The notes below the pieces were generated by a model. That model was not told the origin of the DNA, did no database searches, and saw only the letters and a program-made list of their open reading frames with translations. A stretch of 64,000 bases of DNA from Chondrinema litorale (GTDB taxonomy: Bacteria > Bacteroidota > Bacteroidia > Cytophagales > Flammeovirgaceae): assembly GCF_026250525.1 (NCBI RefSeq), contig NZ_CP111043.1, positions 3,671,001-3,735,000 of the forward strand, read 5' to 3'. Below, one piece after another: positions 44,151 to 51,714 of the stretch (within the stretch, counting starts at the first letter, position 1; each line of letters begins with the position of its first letter). Made by a program: the position numbers and the translations under genes.

Positions 44151-44600
44151 ATGAAAATCGCATTTTTTTTACTTACTGCTTATTTTTTTTCTGCAATTTC
44201 TTTGGAACCATTTCAGATTACAGAAGACGCTCGTAAATTCTTAGATAACCATGAGATATCATATGTGAAAAAGAAAAACAATGTGATATTCTTTAATCAG
44301 GATGATATGTTTGAATATCGTACCGTAGTTGAAAACTGTGGTCAAATCATGCTCAAGAAGAATCAACTGATAATAAATTACAGCAAAGGCCAAATCAAAT
44401 TTGCTTTTGATGGTAAAGAGTTTTTGCGTTACCACCGAAAAAACGAGAGCGAAAACTGGGAAGGATATAGGTTGAGACTCGACCCAAGAGCACTTACAAA
44501 TAAGAATACATCCTATTTTATGTTCGAAACAAACTTAGAAGAGTTTCAATACCGCATGCTCGAAAGTGCTGCCGAGAATCTTTCAGACATTCAGAAATAG
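44151..44600 (+). CDS. Secreted or periplasmic protein of unknown function
   Basis: A 149-residue protein with an N-terminal signal-like segment (MKIAFFLLTAYFFSAIS); the ATG at 44151 is chosen because an upstream ATG at 44127 would put polar residues before it. The mature part is charged, with one Cys (VENCGQIML) and several Tyr/Phe-rich strands, suggesting a small beta-rich domain. I recognise no family. It stands alone between the cbb3 operon and mtaB. Confidence 0.6.
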   Translation: MKIAFFLLTAYFFSAISLEPFQITEDARKFLDNHEISYVKKKNNVIFFNQDDMFEYRTVVENCGQIMLKKNQLIINYSKGQIKFAFDGKEFLRYHRKNESENWEGYRLRLDPRALTNKNTSYFMFETNLEEFQYRMLESAAENLSDIQK

Positions 44601-44642
44601 CTGATATATGCCATAGCTATTTCAGGTAAGCTACATTTTCTT

Positions 44643-44651
44643 TAACTTTGC
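44643..44651 (+). promoter_or_regulatory. -7 promoter element of mtaB
   Basis: TAACTTTGC matches TAnnTTTGY exactly, and TTTC (44620-44623) sits 19 nt upstream where a -33 TTTG is expected. The implied start site is near 44657, giving mtaB a leader of about 100 nt. Confidence 0.5.
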
Positions 44652-44664
44652 AAATTGTTTCAAA

Positions 44665-44740
44665 AAACACCTTTTTATCTATTACAAGAAACATAAAACA
44701 GGTAAAAAGGTGTTTGCTGATAGATATATATTCTATCAGC
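44665..44740 (+). promoter_or_regulatory. Two back-to-back perfect hairpins in the mtaB leader
   Basis: The first is a 13-bp perfect stem (AAACACCTTTTTA, 44665-44677; its complement 44703-44715) with a 25-nt loop. The second begins at the very next base: GCTGATAGA (44716-44724) pairs with TCTATCAGC (44732-44740) over 7 nt. The mtaB ATG follows 16 nt later. Neither ends in a typical T run, so they look like a structured leader rather than a terminator. Confidence 0.6.
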
Positions 44741-44756
44741 TTAAAAAATAATTAAA

Positions 44757-46076
44757 ATGAAGAAAGTAGCTTTTTATACCCTAGGTTGCAAATTAAATTT
44801 TTCGGAAACCTCTACCATTGCCCGAATGTTTGAAGAGCGCGGTTATAAGAAGGTTTCTTTTTCAGACACTCCTGATATATTCATTATCAATACCTGCTCT
44901 GTAACAGATAATGCTGATAAGAAATGTCGTAAAGTGGTGCGAGAAGCAAAAGCTATTTCACCAAATGCTTATGTATCTATTATCGGTTGTTATGCTCAAT
45001 TAAAACCCAAAGAAATCTCCGAAATTCCGGGTGTAGATGCTGTGCTTGGTGCAGCCGAGAAGTTTAGACTATTAGATTTACTCGATGGATTTGTAAAACC
45101 GGAAAAGGCTCAAGTGTTTGCTTCTGAAGTAACAGAGGCTAATTCTTTTATAAGTGGTTATTCAATGAATGACCGTACCAGAACTTTCCTAAAAGTACAA
45201 GATGGCTGTAATTACAATTGTACTTTTTGTACTATTCCATTGGCTCGTGGCAAAAGTCGTAGCGATACTGTTGAGAGTGTATTGGTAAATGCCAGAGAAA
45301 TTGCTGCTACCGAAGTAAAAGAGGTGGTTTTAACCGGAGTTAATTTGGGCGATTTTGGTATTGTAGAAGGCAGAAGGCAATTCCGTTTTTATGATTTGGT
45401 AAAAGAGTTAGATAAAGTAGAAGGTATTGAACGTTACCGTATTTCTTCTATCGAACCCAATTTGCTAAGCAACGATATTATTGAGTATGTTGCTGAATCT
45501 AAAAGGTTTGTGCCTCATTTCCATATTCCTTTGCAGTCGGGTAGCGATAAGCTGCTTAAACTAATGCGCAGAAGGTATGAGAGACAATTATATGCCGACA
45601 GAGTTGCCAAAATTAAAGAACTTATGCCGCATTGCTGTATTGGTGTAGATGTAATTGTTGGTTTTCCAGGAGAGACAGAAGAGGACTTTTTGGATACTTA
45701 TCATTTCCTTAATGAGTTGGATGTTTCATATCTGCATGTATTTACATATTCAGAGAGACCAAATACGCCGGCAATTGATATGGAAGGTGCTGTTCCACAG
45801 AAAACCAGACAGAAGCGCTCAAAAATGTTAAGAAGTCTTTCTCACAAAAAGAAGAGAGCTTTTTATGAACAACATATAGGTGGTCAAGCAACAGTGCTTT
45901 TCGAGAATGATGTTGAAAATGGAATGATGCACGGTTTTACCGAAAACTACATCAGAGTAACTGCTAAGTACGATCCATTATTAGTTAATGAGCTAAAACA
46001 AGTTCAATTAGTTAGGTTGAATGATGATGGTTATATGGAAGTTGAAGAACCAGAACTTGTTTACGAATCGCATTAA
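44757..46076 (+). CDS. mtaB: tRNA t6A37 methylthiotransferase MtaB
   Basis: A 439-residue radical SAM enzyme that converts t6A at tRNA position 37 to ms2t6A. The N-terminal UPF0004 domain has its three Fe-S cysteines (Cys11 in TLGCKLN, one in NTCSVT, one in IIGCYAQ); the radical SAM site is CNYNCTFC (Cys151, 155, 158). A TRAM-like RNA-binding region ends the protein. LGCKLNFSE and its length distinguish MtaB from MiaB and RimO. A strong terminator follows and a folded leader precedes it. Confidence 0.94.
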   Translation: MKKVAFYTLGCKLNFSETSTIARMFEERGYKKVSFSDTPDIFIINTCSVTDNADKKCRKVVREAKAISPNAYVSIIGCYAQLKPKEISEIPGVDAVLGAAEKFRLLDLLDGFVKPEKAQVFASEVTEANSFISGYSMNDRTRTFLKVQDGCNYNCTFCTIPLARGKSRSDTVESVLVNAREIAATEVKEVVLTGVNLGDFGIVEGRRQFRFYDLVKELDKVEGIERYRISSIEPNLLSNDIIEYVAESKRFVPHFHIPLQSGSDKLLKLMRRRYERQLYADRVAKIKELMPHCCIGVDVIVGFPGETEEDFLDTYHFLNELDVSYLHVFTYSERPNTPAIDMEGAVPQKTRQKRSKMLRSLSHKKKRAFYEQHIGGQATVLFENDVENGMMHGFTENYIRVTAKYDPLLVNELKQVQLVRLNDDGYMEVEEPELVYESH

Positions 46077-46110
46077 GAAAGATCATATTTAAAAATATAT
46101 TTATTGAATT

Positions 46111-46147
46111 AATCCGATTGGGAATCAATTTCCTAATCGGATTTTTT
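46111..46147 (+). terminator. Terminator after mtaB
   Basis: AATCCGATT (46111-46119) pairs with AATCGGATT (46135-46143), extended inward by GGGAA/TTTCC including one G-T pair, around a 5-nt loop. A T run ends at 46147. Confidence 0.9.
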
Positions 46148-46263
46148 ATTGGGTATTCCTTAAGACATTCCCCCTAAATCCATCCCAATTAAAACTTCGT
46201 AACTCTTTTACGATCTGCCTACTTAATTTTAATATGATTATTCACTTTTAAAAATATTGAGCT

Positions 46264-46692
46264 ATGGCAAAATCTGATATGAAAACTACTTTGAATGATG
46301 GTGATGTAAAGAAATTTATAAATTCAATAGAGAATGAAAAGCGTAAAAAGGATGGTTTTTCTACTCTTAAAATTATGGAAGAGGTTACAGGTCTATATCC
46401 AAAAATGTGGGGGACAAGTATTGTCGGTTTTGGTCAATATCATTATAAGTATGAGAGTGGAAGAGAAGGTGATTTTTTTATGGTGGGTTTTTCTCCTCGC
46501 AAGCAAAATCTTACAATTTATATTATGCCCGGTTTCGATAGATACGAAACACTAATGAGTAAACTGGGAAAATACAAAACTGGCAAATCTTGCTTATATA
46601 TTAATAAGTTAGAAGATGTGGATATGAAAGTGTTGAAAGAGTTAATAAATGAGTCATTTCTGTACATGAAGAAAAAATACGATAAAGATTAA
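46264..46692 (+). CDS. DUF1801 domain protein
   Basis: A 142-residue soluble protein. LKIMEEVTGLYPKMWGTSIVGFGQYHYKYESG, then FFMVGFSPRKQNLTIYIMPGF and GKSCLYINKLEDVD, match the DUF1801 (YdhG-like) fold. Its function is unknown. It appears as a single-gene unit between two terminators. The start at 46264 is the first ATG after the mtaB terminator. Confidence 0.85.
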   Translation: MAKSDMKTTLNDGDVKKFINSIENEKRKKDGFSTLKIMEEVTGLYPKMWGTSIVGFGQYHYKYESGREGDFFMVGFSPRKQNLTIYIMPGFDRYETLMSKLGKYKTGKSCLYINKLEDVDMKVLKELINESFLYMKKKYDKD

Positions 46693-46715
46693 AAATATTT
46701 AAGCTTATAAATGGA

Positions 46716-46742
46716 AAAAGCCGCTTCAAAGAAACGGCTTTT
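46716..46742 (+). terminator. Terminator after the DUF1801 gene
   Basis: AAAAGCCG (46716-46723) pairs perfectly with CGGCTTTT (46735-46742) over an 11-nt loop, 24 nt after the stop codon. Confidence 0.8.
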
Positions 46743-46921
46743 AACAACCACAATTATTAAAACTACAACAATCAAATATTTTAAACTTATAATCTATATC
46801 GTTACAAGAAAATTAATTTGACACATGATGATTTTACCAAGGGTTGTGCCAGTGAGTTTAAGTATCTGAATGTCAATTAATTATATTTAATTTCATTTTT
46901 TCTATTAAAAGTTACCTGTCC

Positions 46922-46954
46922 GCTATCGTGATAGCTATGTTCGTATTCGAACAT
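46922..46954. repeat. Twin short palindromes downstream of pyrD
   Basis: GCTATC-GT-GATAGC (46922-46935) is followed after 1 nt by ATGTTCG-TATT-CGAACAT (46937-46954). Both are perfect and neither has a T run on the pyrD side. They might be a REP-like unit, a processing signal or an imperfect terminator for pyrD, whose stop codon is about 20 nt away. Confidence 0.45.
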
Positions 46955-46972
46955 TTTAAAAACCAAGTGTTT

Positions 46973-48031
46973 TTAACCTGCAAGTCTGTTAGTGTTTTTT
47001 TTATATTTTTTCACTTCTTTATTGATTTTCTTTATCAATCCTGGCCCTTCATAGATAAATCCAGTGTATAGCTGTACCATGCAAGCTCCTGCTTCCAACT
47101 TCTCGATTGCATCTTTAGCACTGTGGATTCCACCAACTCCGATAATGGTGAGTTTTTTTCCAGATTTCTCATAAAGGTACTTGATCACTTCTGTAGATCG
47201 GGCAGTTAGTGGTTTTCCACTCAACCCTCCGTTTCCTATTTGGTCAATTGTATCTTTAGAAGTAATTAAATTGGCTCTGCTTATGGTTGTGTTGGTTGCA
47301 ATTATTCCAGATATCTTTGTTTCTTCTACAATCTCAATAATATCATCTAACTGGCTATCTGCAAGATCAGGTGCAATTTTCAGAAATACTGGTTTTGGCT
47401 TTATTTGCTTTTGATTCTCCGCTTGTATTAGGTTTAATAGTTTGGTTAGCGGTTCTTTGTCTTGTAATTCTCTTAAGTTAGGAGTGTTTGGTGAACTTAC
47501 ATTTACTGTAAAATAATCTACATATTCGTATAAACTTCTGTAGCAAATGAGGTAATCCTCTTCAGCTTTTTCATTTGGTGTAATCTTGTTTTTGCCAATG
47601 TTCCCACCAATCACAATACTTTTATCTTTCACCTTTTTTAATCTATTTACTGCCGATTCAACACCTTCATTGTTAAAACCCATACGGTTAATTATACCTT
47701 CGTCAGCTTTTACTCTAAATAAGCGAGGTTGAGGGTTTCCCGGCTGGCCTTTTGGGGTTACAGTACCTATTTCGATAAACCCGAAGCCCAGTGCCGATAG
47801 TTCTTCTATCAATCGGGCATCTTTATCAAAACCGGCAGCTAAACCTACAGGGTTCGGAAACTTTAAACCATCAATTTCCACTTGCAATTCTGGTGAATTA
47901 CTTTGTGTAATAGCTTTGTAGATTGGTTTAACTAGCGGAATTTTAAATAAAAACTTAATACAACTGAATGTAAAGTGATGAATCTGCTCTGGAGGAAAGA
48001 AAAATAGGAATGAACGGATAACTTTGTACAT
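46973..48031 (-). CDS. pyrD: Dihydroorotate dehydrogenase (quinone), class 2
   Basis: A 352-residue FMN enzyme of pyrimidine synthesis. The N-terminal amphipathic extension (SFLFFFPPEQIHHFTFSCIKFL) typical of membrane-bound class 2 enzymes is present; GLAAGFDKD, GFGFIEIGTVTPKGQPGNPQPRLFR and FTVNVSSPNTPNLR, with the catalytic Ser, are clear. It oxidises dihydroorotate and passes electrons to quinone. It is divergent from queA and has an exact -7 box 30 nt upstream. Confidence 0.95.
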   Translation of the reverse strand: MYKVIRSFLFFFPPEQIHHFTFSCIKFLFKIPLVKPIYKAITQSNSPELQVEIDGLKFPNPVGLAAGFDKDARLIEELSALGFGFIEIGTVTPKGQPGNPQPRLFRVKADEGIINRMGFNNEGVESAVNRLKKVKDKSIVIGGNIGKNKITPNEKAEEDYLICYRSLYEYVDYFTVNVSSPNTPNLRELQDKEPLTKLLNLIQAENQKQIKPKPVFLKIAPDLADSQLDDIIEIVEETKISGIIATNTTISRANLITSKDTIDQIGNGGLSGKPLTARSTEVIKYLYEKSGKKLTIIGVGGIHSAKDAIEKLEAGACMVQLYTGFIYEGPGLIKKINKEVKKYKKNTNRLAG

Positions 48032-48060
48032 ATTTTATATCAGATAAATTTTGTTCGCTT

Positions 48061-48068
48061 CAAAGTTA
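48061..48068 (-). promoter_or_regulatory. -7 promoter element of pyrD
   Basis: On the - strand this reads TAACTTTG, an exact TAnnTTTG match, 30 nt upstream of the ATG. No good -33 element was found at normal spacing. Confidence 0.4.
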
Positions 48069-48154
48069 GGTTGTACAATGGAATTTACAGAAACAATTTG
48101 GCAATGAGTAGAATTAAAAAATTATAATAGTTAGATTAATTAAGAAGTATTTCA

Positions 48155-49387
48155 GTGAAAGAGATTGATGTAAAGCTTGAAGATTACCAATACTTGTTAC
48201 CGCAAGGAAAAATAGCAGCTTATCCTTTAAAAGAAAGAGATAGTGCAAAACTGCTTGTGTATAAAAATGGAGAAATTTCTCACGATACTTTTAAGCATTT
48301 AGGTAGCTTTTTGGATAAGAATTACAGCCTGTTTTTTAACAACACCAAAGTGTTGCCTGCCAGAATGCATTTTAGAAAAGATACGGGAGCGATAATAGAG
48401 GTTTTTCTATTGCATCCTGAGCAACCGACTCGCATTGTACAAGAAGCCATGTTGGTTAAGAATGATGCTGTTTGGGCTTGCACCATTGGTAATTTAAAGC
48501 GCTGGAAAGACGGACAGGTATTAAGCAGGCAATTAGTAGTTGATGGGAAAGAGGTTGAATTGCATGTGCAAATTGTAAATAGGGACAAGCGTTGGGTAAA
48601 ATTTAGTTGGAATCAAACAGATTCGGCAAGTGGAGACTTAAATTTTGTTGATGTGGTTGAAGCTGCTGGAAATACACCTTTGCCGCCATATTTAAACAGA
48701 GCCGCAGAAGATATTGATGAAACCGAATACCAAACAGTTTATGGCAAAAAGGAAGGAGCAGTAGCAGCTCCTACAGCTGGTCTTCATTTTACAGATAACA
48801 TGCTAGAAACTTTTAAAACTGAAGGTAGATTGCTCGATGAATTAACGTTGCATGTGGGTGCTGGAACTTTCCAACCAGTTAAAGTAAACAACATCAAAGA
48901 GCATGAAATGCATTGCGAACAGATTGTAGTTTACAAGTACAACATAGAGAACTTACTGCAATCTAAGAAAATATTGGCTGTTGGTACCACTTCTATGCGC
49001 ACAATGGAGAGTATTTATTGGTACGGTGTTCAACTAATAAAAGGAGAAGCTGAAGAGCAAAACTTATTCATTAAAAAGCTCTATCCATATCTGTATGACG
49101 ACGCTGAATTGCCGAGTAGAAAAGAATCTTTGCAAGCAGTATTGGATTATATGGAAGTAAATCTGTTAGAAGAAATTACAGGAGAAACTGAGATTCTGAT
49201 AATGCCGGGTTACGATTTTAAAATCTGTGATGCATTAATCACGAATTTCCATTTACCAGAAAGTACACTCATTTTACTAATTGCTGCTTTTATTGGTGAA
49301 GACTGGCGAAAGGTATACGATATCGCATTAAAAGAAGATTATCGCTTTTTAAGTTATGGAGATGGCTCGCTATTAATTAGACATTAA
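48155..49387 (+). CDS. queA: S-adenosylmethionine:tRNA ribosyltransferase-isomerase
   Basis: A 410-residue QueA, which adds the epoxycyclopentanediol ring to 7-aminomethyl-deazaguanine in tRNA during queuosine synthesis. Visible motifs are LPQGKIAAYPLKERDSAKLLV, FNNTKVLPARM, GAVAAPTAGLHFTDN, LHVGAGTFQPVK and ITNFHLPESTLILL. It is about 60 residues longer than the E. coli form, with the extra length spread through the middle. The start is GTG, since no in-frame ATG is suitable. Its stop codon overlaps the stop codon of the convergent GAF/PAS gene by 4 nt. Confidence 0.93.
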   Translation: MKEIDVKLEDYQYLLPQGKIAAYPLKERDSAKLLVYKNGEISHDTFKHLGSFLDKNYSLFFNNTKVLPARMHFRKDTGAIIEVFLLHPEQPTRIVQEAMLVKNDAVWACTIGNLKRWKDGQVLSRQLVVDGKEVELHVQIVNRDKRWVKFSWNQTDSASGDLNFVDVVEAAGNTPLPPYLNRAAEDIDETEYQTVYGKKEGAVAAPTAGLHFTDNMLETFKTEGRLLDELTLHVGAGTFQPVKVNNIKEHEMHCEQIVVYKYNIENLLQSKKILAVGTTSMRTMESIYWYGVQLIKGEAEEQNLFIKKLYPYLYDDAELPSRKESLQAVLDYMEVNLLEEITGETEILIMPGYDFKICDALITNFHLPESTLILLIAAFIGEDWRKVYDIALKEDYRFLSYGDGSLLIRH

Positions 49388-51411
49388 GCATCTTTTTTGA
49401 AGGTGAGTAGTTCTGATTCTAAAGCTTTTATTTGCTCATTTCTTTGCTGTAATAACTGTTTTAGCATTGTAGATTGCTCACTTTCTTCTTCTATTTTTGT
49501 ATTCATATATTTAATCTGATTACGCATTTGCGCTTCCATTCTGTTGAGTTGTTGCTCTTTTTCTTCGTAAAGTGTAAGCGTTTCTTCAAGCTTAATCTGA
49601 TTGTTTTTTTCATCTGTTACATCATAACACATCAAAAATATTTTACCCGGTTTACCCTGCTGATTGTTTATTACAGTAAAAATTCCTTTTATCCATTTTT
49701 CATCAGCCTGCTTATCTAATATAAGAAACACACCAGTTTTAATCGTATCGTTTAATATTTCACTCCAAAAATCACTTTTAGTTTTATCTACAAAATAATG
49801 GTTGAAATTTGTACCACGAATATCTTGAAAAGTGTAACTAGTTAGCTTTTTAAAATTAGTATTTACATTAATAATTGTACCGTCAGTCTCCAACTCTACA
49901 GTAACCAAGCTCATATTAATGGCAGCGAGTGTCCCTTCCATTTCGGAGTTAATACGGGCAATTTCGCTTTGTGTACTCGACATAATATCCATGTTCAAAC
50001 GCATGGCTTCTTCCTGCGTTTTTAACTGGTTATTGAGTTGTTGAGCTTCTTTTAAAAGTTGATTGGTTTTAAATTTAGCTTTCGCAGAGTTAAGCGAAAT
50101 AGCAATTTTCTCTGCAATGGTTTCTAAAAACCTGATTTCGTATTCTTTAAACTTTTTAAATGATGAAATTTCAATAATCCCCTGTAATGAGTTTTGAAAT
50201 TTAAGTGGGATTATTATAATACAAACAGGTTTGGCTTGTCCTAAACCTGAATTAATATGAACATAATCTTCCGGTGGGTTATCTATTATAATGCTTTTGT
50301 TTTGTTGGGCAGCTTCTCCAACTAAACTTTCTCCAACTAAAAAGCTTTTAAACTTTTCTTTTTCATCTGCAGAGCAGCCAAAACTACCAATTAAGTCTAA
50401 ATGAGCAGTTTCGGTTATATTTTCTGTTTCAGCAATTATATAGAAACAGGCTTGCAATGCATCAATATAATTAACAATTTTATTGAGAATGTTATCAGCC
50501 AGTTCTTCAATATGGTTACTGTCGATTAAAGATTCTGTAATGGCGCTAATGCCATTGTTAATCCAGTGGTTTATCTTGTTTTCTTCATGGATATTTTTGA
50601 GGTTCTCACGCATGTTGAAAAGTGCCTTTCCGATAAGGTCATTTTTCTTAAGTTCATATTCAGAGTCAAGGTTGTTTTGTGAAATGTTATATGCGAGTTG
50701 AGTATTTACTTCTATATTTAGCTGATCTTCCAGATAAATGCTGTTTTTAATGTTTTTGAGGTTTTGTCTTTTTAGGTAATTGGCAGTAAAAACACAAAGT
50801 AGAAAGTGTGTGCAGTCAAACAAATAGGTAATTATCCATTCAGTAGTAGAGAGTTCCTTGTAAATATTTTGCGAATAGTACTCTATGTTATTGGTTGTGT
50901 GAATGTAGTCTGTAAGAATGCTTCCGGAGTTTATAAATAAGCCGGCAATAAAGAAGGTGAGTAAAACCTTCCAGTTCTGAAACATTATGAGGGCGGTCAA
51001 ATATAAGAAAAATACAAAATGTACATAAAAGTGCCCATAGGTCTGTATCGTGTATTGTAGGTAAAAAAGTGCCAGTGTTATCCCAGAGATATACTTGTAA
51101 AAAGTGCTTCGGGGTGGAAAGATTTCTTTTACTCCAATGAACATTGTAATGTTTAAAAAGCCCATTACAAGAGCCAGCACAAAGTTATGAAAGTAAAATG
51201 CCAGTGCTATACCAAGAAAATAAAAAATAAGGAGCATATAGAAAAATATGCTATTTATTTTTTTAAAATAAGAATTGGTAAATTGTTCTACCTTTTCTTC
51301 AGGTGGAATGAAATTACTAAAAGTCATATTCCCTTGAGTGCTCAGCCTTAAAAATAATTTTACAAAAAATACAGGAATGTAATCTCTTGTTTGGGTTTTT
51401 ATTGAGTTCAA
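49384..51411 (-). CDS. Membrane-bound GAF-PAS protein without a kinase domain
   Basis: A 675-residue protein. About six membrane helices lie between residues 55 and 220; then a GAF domain (about 300-455: ITETAHLDLIGSFG, LVGESLVGEAAQQNKSIIIDNPP, PLKFQNSLQGIIEISS), a coiled coil, a PAS domain (about 515-620: VTVELETDGTIINVNTNFKKLTSY) and a final long coiled coil. No histidine kinase, GGDEF, EAL or methyl-accepting output domain is present. It probably senses a signal and acts through a partner protein by its coiled coils. It is the only gene in its transcription unit. Confidence 0.75.
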   Translation of the reverse strand: MNSIKTQTRDYIPVFFVKLFLRLSTQGNMTFSNFIPPEEKVEQFTNSYFKKINSIFFYMLLIFYFLGIALAFYFHNFVLALVMGFLNITMFIGVKEIFPPRSTFYKYISGITLALFYLQYTIQTYGHFYVHFVFFLYLTALIMFQNWKVLLTFFIAGLFINSGSILTDYIHTTNNIEYYSQNIYKELSTTEWIITYLFDCTHFLLCVFTANYLKRQNLKNIKNSIYLEDQLNIEVNTQLAYNISQNNLDSEYELKKNDLIGKALFNMRENLKNIHEENKINHWINNGISAITESLIDSNHIEELADNILNKIVNYIDALQACFYIIAETENITETAHLDLIGSFGCSADEKEKFKSFLVGESLVGEAAQQNKSIIIDNPPEDYVHINSGLGQAKPVCIIIIPLKFQNSLQGIIEISSFKKFKEYEIRFLETIAEKIAISLNSAKAKFKTNQLLKEAQQLNNQLKTQEEAMRLNMDIMSSTQSEIARINSEMEGTLAAINMSLVTVELETDGTIINVNTNFKKLTSYTFQDIRGTNFNHYFVDKTKSDFWSEILNDTIKTGVFLILDKQADEKWIKGIFTVINNQQGKPGKIFLMCYDVTDEKNNQIKLEETLTLYEEKEQQLNRMEAQMRNQIKYMNTKIEEESEQSTMLKQLLQQRNEQIKALESELLTFKKDA

Positions 51412-51714
51412 CGATTGAGTATTGTACTTATTTTTAGGTTACATGTGGATTTTGGCTTATTTTAAAAACAGACTAGCCCTGCACAGAAAAATAAAGAGTT
51501 CACAAAAATTAACTTGAAAGATGTTCTTGGTTTCTGTAATTTTTTTTTAGCTTTAAAAAATCGAAAAAAATGGCTCTGAGAGCAATCTAAATCGATTACA
51601 GAGAAATATATTTTGAGAATATAAAAGTTTAATTTACTTTTAAATCTACAATTTTTTCTTAGTATTTTTCTAAAAAAATGATTTCAAATTATCTAAATTT
51701 TTAAATAGTAAAAT
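51412..51714. other. Divergent upstream region of the gal-xyl operon
   Basis: About 300 bp, AT-rich, between the GAF/PAS gene and the symporter gene. It contains the short palindrome GCTCT-G-AGAGC (51573-51583) and AATCGATT (within 51587-51600), flanked by a GATTACA half-site like those of LacI/GalR operators, but the left half is poor. No exact -7 box was found. Sugar-responsive control is expected but not shown. Confidence 0.35.

Noticed and set aside
51587..51600. LacI/GalR-type operator before the gal-xyl operon
   Set aside because: Only the right half-site (GATTACA) fits; the left half has three of six positions, so it is mentioned but not called.
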